A stretch of DNA of 64,000 bases from Natribaculum luteum (GCF_023008545.1 NZ_CP095397.1:1550001-1614000); one strand, 5' to 3'. Positions 31,435 through 41,655 are shown, numbered from the stretch's first letter. The notes: generated by a model from the letters alone, not told the origin. Program-made: numbers and translations.

Positions 31435-33897
31435 TCAAATATTGTCTAGATGGCAAGCGGCGGGGTGAACGTCTTCCTCGAGCGAGGGCTGCTCACGTTC
31501 ACAGACCGACTCGAACTCCTCGCGAAGCAGGGTGGCCGCGTCGTCCCACTGATCGGCCAGCAGGAGGTCGACCGCCTCGCTGATCGTCGCCTCGACGTCG
31601 GCCGGCAGCGGTTCGTCGAAGAACCTGTCGACGACGGCAGCCCCGTTCGGTTCGCCGCCGTCGGCGACCGCCTCGACGTCGGCGGGTTCGGTGGACTCCT
31701 CGCCGTGAGCGTAACTCTCGAGGGCGAGATTCCCGTCCTCGACTCGGTCCCGGAAGTTCATCACCTCGCGGTAGGCCGCCTGGTCGACGTCGAGATCCGC
31801 CGGCGGGATGACCTTCGGACAGCGGGTCCGGAACCGACAGCCAGATGGCGGGTCGATCGGACTCGGAACGTCGCCCTCGAGGATGATCCGGTCCCCGTCC
31901 GCACTCGGGTCGGGTTCGGGAACCGACGAGAGCAACGCCCGGGTGTAGGGGTGTCTGGGATCGTCGAACAGTTCGTCGGTCTCGGCGATCTCGACGACCT
32001 CGCCGAGGTACATCACGGCGACGCGATCGGAGATGTGCCGGACCACCGAGAGGTCGTGGGCGATAAAGAGGTAGGTGAGATCGAACTCCTCCTGGAGGTC
32101 CTCGAGCAGGTTGATGATCTGTGCCTGCACGGAGACGTCCAGCGCCGAGACGGGTTCGTCGGCGACGATGAAGTCGGGGTCGACCGCGAGCGCCCGCGCG
32201 ATGCCGACGCGCTGGCGCTGGCCGCCGGACATCTCGTGGGGGTAGCGACTCCGCTGGGAGACGTCGAGTCCGACGGCCTCGAGCAGTTCGTCGACCCGCT
32301 CCTGGCGGCGTTCGCGCTGGGAGCGGTCGTCGCCCGCCTCGGATTCGGGCAGCCCGTGGACCTTCAGGGGCTCGGCGATGGTCTGGGCGACCGTCATGCG
32401 GGGGTCGAGCGACGACATCGGATCCTGGAAGATCATCTGTATGTCCTTTCGTCGCTCCCGCAACGCGTCGTCGTCGAGGTCGGCGAGGTCCGTCCCCGAG
32501 AAGACGACGGTTCCGTCCGTCGGCTCGAGGAGCCGCAGGATCGTCCGTCCCGTCGTCGACTTCCCACACCCGGACTCGCCGACCAGTCCCAGCGTCTCGC
32601 CCTCGTAGATGTCGAAGCTCACACCGTCGACGGCCTTGACGTGGCGCTGCTCGTCGCCGAGCCAGCGATCGAGGACGCCTTCGGCCTGCGAGAAGTGCTT
32701 TTTCATCCCCTCGACGGAGACGAGCGTCTCGTCGAAACTCGCCTCGGTCCTCGCGGCGATTCCGTCGTGTTCGTCCGCGTAGACCTGCTCGTCGAACTCC
32801 TCGTGGATGCACTTCGCGTGGTGGTCGACGCCCTCCGGACCGTGCTGGCGGTCGGGTACCTCGGCGCGACACGCCGGTTCGGCCCACGGGCACCGATCGG
32901 CGAAGTGACACCCTTCCGGCAGGTCGATCAGGTCGGGGACGTTCCCCTCGATCGGCGTGAGTCGCTCCTTGTCCTCGGTGGGGATCGACTCGAGGAGCGC
33001 GTAGGTGTACGGGTGCGAGGGATTCTCGAAAATCTCCTCGACCGGTCCCTCCTCGACGATCTCGCCGGCGTACATCACGGCGACCCGGTCGCAGGTCTCG
33101 GCGACGACGCCGAGGTCGTGAGTGATAAATAGCACGGACATCCCCAGCTCGTCTTGCAACTCGTTTACGAGGTCGAGGATCTGCGCCTGGATGGTCACGT
33201 CGAGTGCCGTCGTCGGCTCGTCAGCGATGAGCAAGCGCGGCCGACAGGCCAGCGCGATGGCGATGAGCACGCGCTGGCGCATCCCGCCGGAGAACTCGTG
33301 GGGGTACTGGTCGATCCGGGACTCGGCTTCGGGGATGCCGACCTGCTCCAGAATGTCGACGGCCTCGGCCAGGGCTTCCTCCTCGACGTCGTCGCGGCCG
33401 ATCGACGGCGCGACCTCGCGAACCGCGTTCAACCAGTTGTCCGACCGCTGGCGGTCGTACTGGTGCAACAGCAGGCTCTCGGCGACCTGCTCGCCGACGG
33501 TCACGGCCGGGTTGAGCGACGTCATCGGATCCTGGAAGATCATGCTCATCTCGCTGCCGCGGATCTCCCGCATCGCCGGTTCGGGTGCCGCCGTCAGGTC
33601 GACCCGTCCCGCGTCGACGTCCACGAACTCGGCGGCGCGATCCGAATACGACTCCATGAGCCGGTCGGCGAGGGCGGCGTCGTGGAACTCGACCGACCCA
33701 CCGACGATCTCGCCGGGATCGTCGACCAGTTGCATCGCCGAGAGGGCAGTCACGCTCTTGCCACTGCCCGACTCGCCGACCAGTCCGACCGTTTCCCCTT
33801 CCCGGATCGTCAGGTCGATCCCGTCGACCGCCTTGACCGTTCCGCGATCCGTCCGGAAGTGGGTCTGCAGGTTCGAAAGAGAGAGTAAGGACGTCAC
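31435..33897 (-). CDS. Fused DppD-DppF dual-ATPase of the peptide ABC transporter
   Basis: 820 residues from a GTG start at 33897, where the sequence (V)[13 protein letters not shown] matches a DppD opening; the frame stays open 75 codons further. Two ABC domains lie in one chain, each with Walker A (GESGSGKS and GESGCGKS), signature ([18 protein letters not shown]) and an oligopeptide C-terminal motif ([23 protein letters not shown]) with the cysteines of DppD/F. These would normally be two proteins. A C-terminal acidic tail follows. Next on the strand come DppA, B and C. It supplies ATP hydrolysis for import. Confidence 0.9.
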   Translation of the reverse strand: MTSLLSLSNLQTHFRTDRGTVKAVDGIDLTIREGETVGLVGESGSGKSVTALSAMQLVDDPGEIVGGSVEFHDAALADRLMESYSDRAAEFVDVDAGRVDLTAAPEPAMREIRGSEMSMIFQDPMTSLNPAVTVGEQVAESLLLHQYDRQRSDNWLNAVREVAPSIGRDDVEEEALAEAVDILEQVGIPEAESRIDQYPHEFSGGMRQRVLIAIALACRPRLLIADEPTTALDVTIQAQILDLVNELQDELGMSVLFITHDLGVVAETCDRVAVMYAGEIVEEGPVEEIFENPSHPYTYALLESIPTEDKERLTPIEGNVPDLIDLPEGCHFADRCPWAEPACRAEVPDRQHGPEGVDHHAKCIHEEFDEQVYADEHDGIAARTEASFDETLVSVEGMKKHFSQAEGVLDRWLGDEQRHVKAVDGVSFDIYEGETLGLVGESGCGKSTTGRTILRLLEPTDGTVVFSGTDLADLDDDALRERRKDIQMIFQDPMSSLDPRMTVAQTIAEPLKVHGLPESEAGDDRSQRERRQERVDELLEAVGLDVSQRSRYPHEMSGGQRQRVGIARALAVDPDFIVADEPVSALDVSVQAQIINLLEDLQEEFDLTYLFIAHDLSVVRHISDRVAVMYLGEVVEIAETDELFDDPRHPYTRALLSSVPEPDPSADGDRIILEGDVPSPIDPPSGCRFRTRCPKVIPPADLDVDQAAYREVMNFRDRVEDGNLALESYAHGEESTEPADVEAVADGGEPNGAAVVDRFFDEPLPADVEATISEAVDLLLADQWDDAATLLREEFESVCEREQPSLEEDVHPAACHLDNI

Positions 33898-33986
33898 TAC
33901 AGCCGTGAATGTGGTCTGTGAACTAATATCTTTATTTTCCACCCGTGAGAGGAATGCTTTTGACACTCGCACGTCCCTGACTGGAC

Positions 33987-34532
33987 ATGAACAGCGCGGG
34001 ACTGCCGGACGCCGTTCTCGAGCAGTGGGAGGCGTTCGTCGACGACGTCGAGGCGACTGCCGACCAGTATCGCGACGAGGGGTGGTCGGTGCTTCAACTC
34101 CACCCGGGAGACGTGACGCCACAGCCGGGCCCCCAGGACCGCCGCTTCGACGGGTCGACTGGCGGGGACGAGGGTCGCGACGAACGGCCGACGGACGAGG
34201 ACGACCTCGAGCGCGTCGGCTTCGACGTGGTCGTCCCCGACGACGAGTTCGAGGACCTGGCGGGCCTCGTCGACGCTGGCTTCGAAGTCACGCGCTACGA
34301 ACTCTACCGGGGCGACGGCGATGCGAGCGCGTTCTCGCTCGTCGTCGAACTCGACGAGTCGACCCGGCAGGCCGTGCTCGTCCCGCTGTACTACCAGCCC
34401 TCGGACGTGGCGACCCTCTCGCGGCTGGCCGACGAGCGCGGCGAACTCGAGACGCACGTCCGTCCGCTCTCGCGTCGTCGCGTGATCGCGTTCTCACACC
34501 GGGAGCCGGAGACGTTCTTCGGCGAGAACTGA
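33987..34532 (+). CDS. Haloarchaeal protein of unknown function, paralogue of 26741-27202
   Basis: 181 residues, soluble and acidic. It shares blocks with the earlier protein: [52 protein letters not shown] and the end [22 protein letters not shown]. It has a longer insert (about residues 45-75) of Gly/Asp/Arg. The two paralogues flank the whole Dpp transporter block. It is divergent from the fused ATPase gene, and its promoter shares that intergenic space. The function is unknown. Confidence 0.7.
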   Translation: MNSAGLPDAVLEQWEAFVDDVEATADQYRDEGWSVLQLHPGDVTPQPGPQDRRFDGSTGGDEGRDERPTDEDDLERVGFDVVVPDDEFEDLAGLVDAGFEVTRYELYRGDGDASAFSLVVELDESTRQAVLVPLYYQPSDVATLSRLADERGELETHVRPLSRRRVIAFSHREPETFFGEN

Positions 34533-34615
34533 GACTGTCGGTCGTGACTGTGGATGCAACCGCGAACCGTCGTGCGGTTGCGTCGGAGGTGACTCACAAC
34601 CGTCGGTACGAGCGT

Positions 34616-35293
34616 TCAGCTCTCGAGATCGGCTTCCTCGCCTTCCTCACGCAGTTCCTTGCTCGCCTCCCGAACCTCTCGCATCACCGTCGAGATGCGC
34701 TCTTCGGCCTCGAGTTCTTCTTCGACGGAGAGGTCGACGCCCTCGACCTCGAGTAAGAACTTCGCGACCTCGGTGGCCTCGTACATCACGTCGTCGAGTT
34801 CCTCGGCGGTGAAGAAATCGCACATCGCGCCGTAGAGAAACGTCGCGCCGGCTTTCCGGACTTTCTCCTCGAAGCTCGCCCGGGCCTGGTTGACCGCCTG
34901 GGGGGTGTAGGTGTCGGTCATGAAGGGGACGAGTTCCGGCAGGTTCTCCCCGATCTTGGTCATCTCGACGCCGGTCTCGGTCCGGAAGTCGGAACAGAGC
35001 CGGGCGATGGCCCACTCGCGGGCCGTGACGTACGTTCGATCCCGGAGGAACTCGTTGACCCGCTCGTACTGTGCGCCATCCATCTTCTGGAAGCGGGCGT
35101 ACTTCTGGACGTCCGCCGGGACCTCGTCGTCTGCGTCGACCGCGTCGGGGTCGGGGACGCCCGGCATCGGCCCGTCGTCGCCATCTGCGTTCGCAGTCGT
35201 CGCCGACTCGCTCGCCGCGTCGGTCCCATCGTCGTCCGGCGTGTCGTCACCGTCGTCGACCGTCTCCCGTTCCCGTGCCGCGTTCTCGTCCAT
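34616..35293 (-). CDS. Conserved haloarchaeal DUF5806-type protein
   Basis: 225 residues. The first 60 residues are an acidic, low-complexity stretch (DDGDDTPDDDGTD). The remainder is a helical domain with conserved-looking patterns (VQKYARFQKMDGAQYERVNEFLRDR, WAIARLCSDFRTETGVEMTKIGENLPELVPFM) and a charged C-terminal coiled region (EEELEAEERISTVMREVREASKELREE). No catalytic motif is visible. The WAIARLCxDF-like pattern suggests a family widely kept in Halobacteria, but the DUF number is from memory. It is transcribed as a single gene. Confidence 0.7.
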   Translation of the reverse strand: MDENAARERETVDDGDDTPDDDGTDAASESATTANADGDDGPMPGVPDPDAVDADDEVPADVQKYARFQKMDGAQYERVNEFLRDRTYVTAREWAIARLCSDFRTETGVEMTKIGENLPELVPFMTDTYTPQAVNQARASFEEKVRKAGATFLYGAMCDFFTAEELDDVMYEATEVAKFLLEVEGVDLSVEEELEAEERISTVMREVREASKELREEGEEADLES

Positions 35294-35370
35294 AGGAACG
35301 TATTACGAAACCGACCGAATAAGGGTTGTCCTCGGCGGAGACGACGTTTGCCGTTCTGCTCGAGCGTCGA

Positions 35371-37302
35371 CTACAGCTCGAGGTACGTCTCCTCCTCCCA
35401 GGTCGTCTCGTCGACGACCACGAGTTCGTCCTCGCCGAAGACGTAGAGGTAGTCGTCGAGGTAGGTCGCCCGCATCGCGGGGCCGTTCGTCTCGACGGTC
35501 GTCACTCGCTCGAGGCCGTCCTCGTAGGCGACGACGTGTCCACCCTCGCTGCCGGGGAGGAAGAACACGCCGTGGCGCTCGTCGATGAGGAAGGCGTTGT
35601 GTGACTCCCGGATCGCAGACCACCGGTCGTCGAGGACGAGGTCGTCTTCGACCACCGGATTCTCGGGGTCGGCGACGTCGAACGTGACGGCTTTCACCTG
35701 TCCGTCTTCCTCGCCGATGCCGAGCACGCGGTCGTCGCCGAGCGGGTGCATGTACGTCGAGAAGCCCGGCAGCTTGAGTTCGCCCTCGAGTTGCGGATTC
35801 TCGGGGTCGGAGACGTCGATCACGTGGAAGGGGTCGATCTGACGGAACGTGACGACGTAGGCCGTCTCGCCCTCGTAGCGCACCGAGTAGATGCGTTCGT
35901 CGACGCCCATGCCCGTCACGGAGCCGACGGTTTCGAGGTCGTCGTCGAGGACGTAGAGGTCGTTCTCGGCGTCGACGCCCGGCGCACGCACCGTCGTCGC
36001 GATGCGGAGGTGGCCGTCGTGTTCGTCCATCGACCACTGGTTCAGCGGCGTTCCGGGGACGGAACCGGCGGCGTCGACCGCCAGGTCGCCGTCGATGCCG
36101 ACCTCGACGACGCCAGTCCGGCTGAACTGGCGCAGGTTCTCGGTCGCGTACGACTCCCAGGCCTCCTCGAGGTCGCGCTCTGCAGTCCGGCGTTCGCTGC
36201 GCTCGAGGCCGGCGCGCCAGTCGTCGAGAACCGCCCGGATCTCGGCGCGCGTCGCCGCCTCCGAGAGGTCGTACGAGCGCAGTTGCTCGAGGCGGTCGAT
36301 CGCCTCGTCGTCCAGGTGAGCGCGGCCGTCGGAGAGCAGGAACTCGAGGCGGAGATCGGCACGCGAGGGTGCGTCGGCGTACGTGAGGTAGACCGCGTTC
36401 TCGGAGACGTAGGTCGCCGTCGTCCGCGAGGAGCCGAGGAAGCTGACCGCGTCCTCGACCTCGCCGCTTTCGGGATCGACACGCATCGTCGTGTAGACCG
36501 TGTTCGCGTCGTTTTGCTCGGTCGGGTAGTGGACGTCGGTGCACGCGACCTCGGGACCGTCGTCGCCGGCTGGCTCGATCGGACAGGGATCGTCCGGCGA
36601 GACGCGGTCCGCGACGACGAGATAGACGTCGCCGTCGTAGAGGCGCGCGGCCTCGACGTGGCCGTCGATCGCGGTGGTCCAGGTCCGCTCGGGGTCGGAC
36701 CGGTCTGTCACGTCGTAGCCGTAGATCGCCGACCGTTTGAAGACGACGAGCGTGTCGTCGGCGAGCAACAGCTCTCCGCCCGTGTTGATCTCACCGATTA
36801 CCGACGGATTGGCCGGCTCAGACGCGTCGACGACGGCCGTCGAGCCGAGCGTTCGGCGGTGTCGCCGATCGGCGTAGTAGATCGTCTCGCCGTCGGTCTT
36901 GAGTACGTCCGGTTCGTCGAGGGCCGCCTCTTGGACGTTCGTCTCGGCGTACCTGTCTGCGCCACCGCCGCTACTACTGGCCGCGGCGTCACCGTCGGCA
37001 GTCGTCGTCGCCCGGTCGCCTTCGGCCATCTCCTCTTCGACGGCGGCGTCGTCGGTCTCGATCGCGACGTCCGGCGTCTGGAACGTGGCCATCCCGCCCG
37101 AGGAACGGGAGTCGCGAAGGTAGGCGGCGAACTGTTCTCTCGAGTCGAATCGGTCGATCGTCGGGTCGTCGAAGGCCGTCGTACTCTCGGGGTCGTCCGC
37201 GGCGACCGGCGAGTCGAACCCGCCGGCGAACGCGAACCCCACCGTCGAGCCGACGACGAGGGCGACGAGGGCGATCGCCGCGAGCTGTCGATTGTCCGTC
37301 AT
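35371..37302 (-). CDS. Secreted beta-propeller domain protein
   Basis: 643 residues. A signal peptide (LAAIALVALVVGSTVGFAFA) and acidic spacer lead to a propeller of the Beta_propel family: YAETNVQEAALDEPDVLKTDGETIYYA, then VVDASEPANPSVIGEI, VTDRSDPERTWTTAIDG, VSDPENPQLEGEL, VADPENPVVEDDLVLDD. The D-(S/A)-(D/E)P--P---GE repeats mark blade edges. It would sit outside the cell or be membrane-anchored by the N-terminal segment. The enzyme or ligand role is unknown. It is an isolated gene facing the thiolase. Confidence 0.8.
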   Translation of the reverse strand: MTDNRQLAAIALVALVVGSTVGFAFAGGFDSPVAADDPESTTAFDDPTIDRFDSREQFAAYLRDSRSSGGMATFQTPDVAIETDDAAVEEEMAEGDRATTTADGDAAASSSGGGADRYAETNVQEAALDEPDVLKTDGETIYYADRRHRRTLGSTAVVDASEPANPSVIGEINTGGELLLADDTLVVFKRSAIYGYDVTDRSDPERTWTTAIDGHVEAARLYDGDVYLVVADRVSPDDPCPIEPAGDDGPEVACTDVHYPTEQNDANTVYTTMRVDPESGEVEDAVSFLGSSRTTATYVSENAVYLTYADAPSRADLRLEFLLSDGRAHLDDEAIDRLEQLRSYDLSEAATRAEIRAVLDDWRAGLERSERRTAERDLEEAWESYATENLRQFSRTGVVEVGIDGDLAVDAAGSVPGTPLNQWSMDEHDGHLRIATTVRAPGVDAENDLYVLDDDLETVGSVTGMGVDERIYSVRYEGETAYVVTFRQIDPFHVIDVSDPENPQLEGELKLPGFSTYMHPLGDDRVLGIGEEDGQVKAVTFDVADPENPVVEDDLVLDDRWSAIRESHNAFLIDERHGVFFLPGSEGGHVVAYEDGLERVTTVETNGPAMRATYLDDYLYVFGEDELVVVDETTWEEETYLEL

Positions 37303-37500
37303 CGTACTGACGTGCGAGAGCCAGTATCAAGGCGCTACCCCTAGCTCAAATAGTCATTTCACCCTCGTCCGCCGTCCGTCTCGCGTCGAACGAACGGCTC
37401 GCGTCTCGAGCGCCTTCGGGTCGCGAGAGCACCGTAAACTCCGTCCGCGTCACCTGCAGTTCTACCGCCATTTAAGTTCGTGAGGTTCGTTCGAGAGTGT

Positions 37501-38643
37501 ATGACACAGACGCCAGTGATCGCGAAAGCGGTTCGCACGCCACAGGGGAGAGAAGACGGTGTCTTCGCCGACGTCCGCAGCGAGGACCTCTCGATCCCGC
37601 TGATCGACGAAATCCTCGCCGAGACCGGCCTCTCGAGCGAGGACGTCGACGACCTCATGTGGGGGGTCGCCCAGCAGCGCGACGAGCAGTCGAACAACCT
37701 CGCTCGCGTCATCGCGCTCCTGTCGGAGCTGGGCGAGTCCGTGCCGGCGACGACGATCAACCGCTGGTGTGCCTCCTCGATGCAGGCGATCATCTCCGCC
37801 TCCGACGCGATCCGCGCCGGCCAGCGCGAGTGCATCATCGCCGGCGGCGTCGAGAACATGTCGCGCGTCCCGATGGGCGAGGCCACCGGCTACCTCCACC
37901 CGGAACTCGCCGCGGAGTACAACGTCGCCGAACTCCAGATGGGGATGACCGCGGAGAAGGTCGCCGAAGAGTACGACGTCTCCCGCGAGAAACAGGACGA
38001 GTACGCCCTGCAGAGTCACCAGCGCGCCGCCGCCGCGACCGAGGAGGGCCGGTTCGACGACCAGATCGTCCCCATCGAGACCGACGACGGACTCGTCGAG
38101 GAAGACGAGGGCATCCGCCCCGACACCGACCTCGAGACGCTCGCCGGCCTGCCGACCGTCTTCAAGTCCGACGGGACGGTCACGCCCGGCAACGCCTCCC
38201 AGATATCCGACGGCGCGGCCGCCGTCCTCGTGACCAGCGAGGCGTTCGCGGAGGAACACGACCTCGAGATCATGGCCGAGGTCGGCTCGAACAACGTCGC
38301 CGGCGTCGATCCCACTGTGATGGGGATCGGTCCCGTTCCGGCGACGCGGGGCTTACTCGAGCGCACGGGCCGGGAGATCGACGACTACGACCTCGTCGAG
38401 TTGAACGAGGCGTTCGCGAGCCAGACCGTCTACTCGCGAGACGAGCTGGGTGTCGACCCCGAGAAGTTCAACGTCAACGGCGGCGCGATCGCACTCGGCC
38501 ACCCGCTCGGGGCCTCCGGCGCACGCTTGCCCGTGACGCTGATCCACGAACTCCGCCACCGCGGCGGCGGCCGCGGACTGGCGACGCTCTGTGTCGGCTT
38601 CGGACAAGGTGCGGCGATCGACTTCGAAGTCCACGGCGAGTAG
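37501..38643 (+). CDS. Acetyl-CoA acetyltransferase (thiolase)
   Basis: 380 residues. The acylated cysteine is C90 in [10 protein letters not shown]. The C-terminal catalytic His is in [16 protein letters not shown] and the second Cys in [11 protein letters not shown]. It either cleaves 3-ketoacyl-CoA or joins two acetyl-CoA units, as in beta-oxidation or mevalonate/PHA supply. The start ATG at 37501 is preferred over one seven codons upstream by alignment of [11 protein letters not shown]. No MaoC, HMG-CoA synthase or dehydrogenase partner lies nearby. The last 40 or so bases are repeated 119 bases downstream. Confidence 0.92.
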   Translation: MTQTPVIAKAVRTPQGREDGVFADVRSEDLSIPLIDEILAETGLSSEDVDDLMWGVAQQRDEQSNNLARVIALLSELGESVPATTINRWCASSMQAIISASDAIRAGQRECIIAGGVENMSRVPMGEATGYLHPELAAEYNVAELQMGMTAEKVAEEYDVSREKQDEYALQSHQRAAAATEEGRFDDQIVPIETDDGLVEEDEGIRPDTDLETLAGLPTVFKSDGTVTPGNASQISDGAAAVLVTSEAFAEEHDLEIMAEVGSNNVAGVDPTVMGIGPVPATRGLLERTGREIDDYDLVELNEAFASQTVYSRDELGVDPEKFNVNGGAIALGHPLGASGARLPVTLIHELRHRGGGRGLATLCVGFGQGAAIDFEVHGE

Positions 38644-38766
38644 ACGCCCGATCGTTCGCGTTTTGGTCCAGATTTTGCGAGGGAAGCCGCGACGCGGCTG
38701 ACCGAGTCAAAAGGTGGTCGCGACAGGGAGCGGCGATCGACTTCGAGGTCCACGGCGAGTAGACGC
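38605..38766 (+). repeat. Direct repeat of the thiolase 3' end
   Basis: A 43-base stretch at 38605-38647, including the last codons and stop of the thiolase gene, recurs at 38724-38766 with three mismatches. The second copy is not attached to any gene and keeps the stop codon (GAGTAGACGC). It looks like the tail of a duplicated thiolase that was otherwise deleted, or a recombination scar. Confidence 0.8.
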
Positions 38767-38838
38767 TCGACTGTTCCCGCATCGATTCGCGTCTCGAGCG
38801 GGCAGTCGATTTACGGCCGATGGGTGCTAGCTACCATC

Positions 38839-39099
38839 ATGAACGACGTACTGCTGTTGCTCGTCATCGTCGGGATTCCGCTCGCGTGGCTCGTCGGCCT
38901 CTCCGTGTTCACCTACTACGACGCGGGCAGAGTCGGGATGAGGCCCGAAAAGTGGGCCGCGATCGTTCTGCTGGTGCCGATCTTCGGCTTCTTCATGTAC
39001 CTCTTCGAGCGCAGCGAACTGTCGTACGATGCGGAGTCTGATCCCTACGCCGGTGGTGCGTACAACGTCCACGAGTCGCGCGCCGACGACGAGGAGTAG
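38839..39099 (+). CDS. Small two-helix membrane protein with PLDc_N-like pattern
   Basis: 86 residues from the ATG at 38839. Two membrane segments (LLLLVIVGIPLAWLVGLSVFTYY and AAIVLLVPIFGFFMYLFER) are joined by a short basic loop (DAGRVGMRPEKW). This resembles the N-terminal segment of cardiolipin synthase or the PLDc_N domain but no catalytic domain follows. An acidic C-terminal tail ends in SRADDEE. Other in-frame ATGs upstream are not favoured. The function is unknown. Confidence 0.6.
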   Translation: MNDVLLLLVIVGIPLAWLVGLSVFTYYDAGRVGMRPEKWAAIVLLVPIFGFFMYLFERSELSYDAESDPYAGGAYNVHESRADDEE

Positions 39100-39144
39100 C
39101 GACGAATACTTACTCGAGCCCGACTGCCACGCTACGAAAGTGAC

Positions 39145-39151
39145 TTTTATA
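39145..39151 (+). promoter_or_regulatory. TATA box for the glyS transcript
   Basis: TTTATAC about 25-31 bases before the ATG at 39176. This spacing predicts a leaderless transcript starting at the small upstream ORF rather than at glyS itself. Confidence 0.65.
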
Positions 39152-39175
39152 CCGCGTTTCACGTTACGCGTACGT

Positions 39176-39280
39176 ATGATCAGTATCGCCGAGCATCGTT
39201 CGCAGCGGTCGACCGACGAGCGGTCGAGCCGGTCGAACGGCCGCCGAACGAGTCCCGACAGCACCGTCGAGGTACGATGA
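39176..39280 (+). CDS. Predicted 34-residue leader ORF overlapping glyS
   Basis: Starts MISIAEHRSQRST, rich in Arg and Ser (nine Arg), and ends at a TGA that overlaps the glyS ATG (ATGA). The TATA box points to this ATG as the 5' end. It could couple translation to glyS or be a small protein. No glycine-codon run is present, so classical attenuation is unlikely. The alternative is that it is a chance frame in a leader. Confidence 0.45.
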   Translation: MISIAEHRSQRSTDERSSRSNGRRTSPDSTVEVR

Positions 39281-41031
39281 GCGACGAACCGACGAACACG
39301 AGCGAGAAGCTGGTCGAACTCGCCAAGCGTCGCGGCTACTTCTTCCAGTCTGCGGGCGCCTACGGCGGCGTCGGCGGCTTCTACACCTTCGGACCACAGG
39401 GTGCCGCGCTGAAGGGCAACCTGGAGGACGCCTGGCGCGAGCGCTACGCCGTCGGCGAGGGGCACATGGAGATCGACGCGCCGACGATCATGCCCGAACC
39501 GGTCTTCGAGGCCTCGGGCCACCTCGAGGGCTTCGACGACATGCTCATCGAGTGTCCCGACTGTGGCCAGAGCCACCGCGCGGACCACCTCGTCGAAGAC
39601 AACACCGAGTACGAGGACGCAGAGAGCCTCCCGATCCCGGAGGTCGAGGAGATCGTCGCCGAGTACGAACTCGTCTGTCCCTCCTGTGGTGCGGGGCTGG
39701 CGGGCGTCGCCGTCGAGAACTTCAACCTGATGTTCGCGACGAACATCGGCCCCGGCGACTCCCAGCCCGGCTACATGCGCCCGGAGACCGCTCAGGGCAT
39801 CTTCGTCGAGTTCCCCCGGCTCAAGGAGTACGCCCGCAACCAGCTGCCGTTCGGCGTCACCCAGATCGGGCGCGCGTACCGCAACGAGATCAGTCCCCGG
39901 CGCTCCATTATTCGAACGCGGGAGTTCACCCAGGCCGAACTCGAGTTGTTCCTCGACCCCGAGGAGGACGAACCCGACCTCTCGGCCGTCGCCGACGTCG
40001 CGGTGACGCTGTATCCGGCGAGCGAGCAGCAGGCCGACGACGGCACGACCGTCGAGACGACGATCGGCGAGGCCGTCGACGACGGGACGATCGCCGACCC
40101 GTGGATCGGCTACTTCCTCGGCATCTCCCAGGAGTGGTACGAGTCGGTCGGCGTCGACATGGACCGGTTCCGGTTCCGCCAGCACCTCTCGGGCGAGCGC
40201 GCCCACTACGCGAGCGACTGCTGGGACGCCGAAAGCGAGATCGACGGCAACTGGATCGAGATCGCCGGCTTCGCCCACCGTGGCAACTACGACCTCTCGA
40301 AACACCAGGCCCACTCCGACGAACGGTTCACGATCTTCAAGCAGTACGACGAACCGAAGACCGTCGAGCGCGCCACCGTCGACCCCGACATGAGCTACCT
40401 CGGGCCGGAGTTCGGCGGCGACGCCGGCACGGTCGTCGAGAAACTCGAGGAACTGGCCGAACGCGACCGCGCGGCGTTTGACGGTGACACCGTCGAGATC
40501 GACCTCGAGGGCGAGACCCACGAGATTCCCGTCGAACGATGCGGCTTCTCCGTCGACGAGGAGACGATCGCCGGCGAACACATCGTCCCCAACGTCGTCG
40601 AACCCTCCTTCGGTGTCGACCGGCTCGTCTACACCGTCCTCCACCACGCCTACCGCGAGGACGAGGTCGACGGCGAGGAGCGGACCTACCTCGAGCTCGA
40701 CCCCGAAGTCGCTCCGACCTTCGTCGGCGTCTTCCCGCTGCAAAGCGACGACGACCTCGAGCGGGAAGCCCAGGCGATCGCCGCCGAGTTGCGCGCCGAG
40801 GGTCTGTCGGTCACCTACGACGACTCGGGCAACATCGGCCGGCGCTACCGCCGCCAGGACGAGGTCGGTACGCCCTTCTGCGTGACGGTCGACTACGAGA
40901 GCCTCGACGACGAGGCCGTCACCGTACGCGAACGCGACTCGACAGCCCAGAAGCGACTGCCGATCGACGAGCTTCCGGAGACGCTCGCGGCGCTGCGGGC
41001 GGGCGACCTCGCGTTCGACGACCTCGAGTAA
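39277..41031 (+). CDS. glyS: Glycyl-tRNA synthetase (archaeal-type class II)
   Basis: 584 residues, the length of the eukaryote/archaea-type alpha-dimeric enzyme. It attaches glycine to tRNA-Gly. It begins KLVELAKRRGYFFQSAGAYGGVGGFYTFGPQGAALKGNL and includes motif 2 (RPETAQGIFVEF, QIGRAYRNEISPRR) and motif 3 (IVPNVVEPSFGVDRL). A zinc-like cluster CPDCGQ and CPSCGAG lies in the insert after motif 1. The C-terminal anticodon-binding domain starts near FVGVFPLQ. Its start overlaps the small leader ORF, and its stop overlaps the next gene by one base (TAATG). Confidence 0.95.
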   Translation: MSDEPTNTSEKLVELAKRRGYFFQSAGAYGGVGGFYTFGPQGAALKGNLEDAWRERYAVGEGHMEIDAPTIMPEPVFEASGHLEGFDDMLIECPDCGQSHRADHLVEDNTEYEDAESLPIPEVEEIVAEYELVCPSCGAGLAGVAVENFNLMFATNIGPGDSQPGYMRPETAQGIFVEFPRLKEYARNQLPFGVTQIGRAYRNEISPRRSIIRTREFTQAELELFLDPEEDEPDLSAVADVAVTLYPASEQQADDGTTVETTIGEAVDDGTIADPWIGYFLGISQEWYESVGVDMDRFRFRQHLSGERAHYASDCWDAESEIDGNWIEIAGFAHRGNYDLSKHQAHSDERFTIFKQYDEPKTVERATVDPDMSYLGPEFGGDAGTVVEKLEELAERDRAAFDGDTVEIDLEGETHEIPVERCGFSVDEETIAGEHIVPNVVEPSFGVDRLVYTVLHHAYREDEVDGEERTYLELDPEVAPTFVGVFPLQSDDDLEREAQAIAAELRAEGLSVTYDDSGNIGRRYRRQDEVGTPFCVTVDYESLDDEAVTVRERDSTAQKRLPIDELPETLAALRAGDLAFDDLE

Positions 41032-41621
41032 TGGCCGACGAGCTCAAGCGCCGACTGGTCCACGCGAGCGGGTCCGGTCTGGTCGCGCTGTACTTGCTCG
41101 CGAACTACCTCGAGCTCCCGCTGTCGTGGGTCCGGTTCCAGGCACTCATGGTCGTCCTCGCGACCGGGACGCTCGTCCTCGAGTTCATCCGGCTGCGGAT
41201 CGGCCTCGACTGGCGGCTCTACGACGTGCTCACCCGCGAGTACGAACAGGACAACCCGGCGGGCTACTGCCTGTACATGACCAGCATGGCGATCGTCGTC
41301 GTGATCTTCGATCCCCACGTCGCCCTCCCCGCAATGTTGATGCTCTCGCTCGGCGATCCGATCAGCGGCGCGCTGTCGGACGATCGGCTACGACAGATCA
41401 AGAGCCCGAAGGTGCTCGCCACGATGTTCGTCGTCTCGACGGTCATCGCCCTGCCGTTTCTCTACGACCGCCCCGTCGCCGCTGTCGCCGCCGCAGTCGG
41501 TGCGACGATCGCCGACGGCGTGACGCTCTCGGTTCGCACCTACATCATCGACGACAACCTGACGATCCCGATCTACGCCGCCGTGCTGGCCTGGGTCGCA
41601 CTCGAGTTCGTCCCCGCATGA
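41031..41621 (+). CDS. Dolichol kinase/CTP-transferase-like membrane protein
   Basis: 196 residues with about six hydrophobic segments, starting MADELKRRLVHASGSGLVALYLL. The pattern RRL-HA-G, LTREYEQDNPAGYCLYMTSM and the acidic LSLGDPISGALSDDR loop fit the SEC59/VTE5-type prenol kinase family, which phosphorylates dolichol or similar lipids with CTP. It shares the TAATG overlap with glyS, so it is translationally coupled to it. The family link is from the motifs; substrate and cofactor are inferred. Confidence 0.75.
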   Translation: MADELKRRLVHASGSGLVALYLLANYLELPLSWVRFQALMVVLATGTLVLEFIRLRIGLDWRLYDVLTREYEQDNPAGYCLYMTSMAIVVVIFDPHVALPAMLMLSLGDPISGALSDDRLRQIKSPKVLATMFVVSTVIALPFLYDRPVAAVAAAVGATIADGVTLSVRTYIIDDNLTIPIYAAVLAWVALEFVPA

Positions 41622-41655
41622 ACGCGACCACGGACGACCGGATCGACGCGAACGT

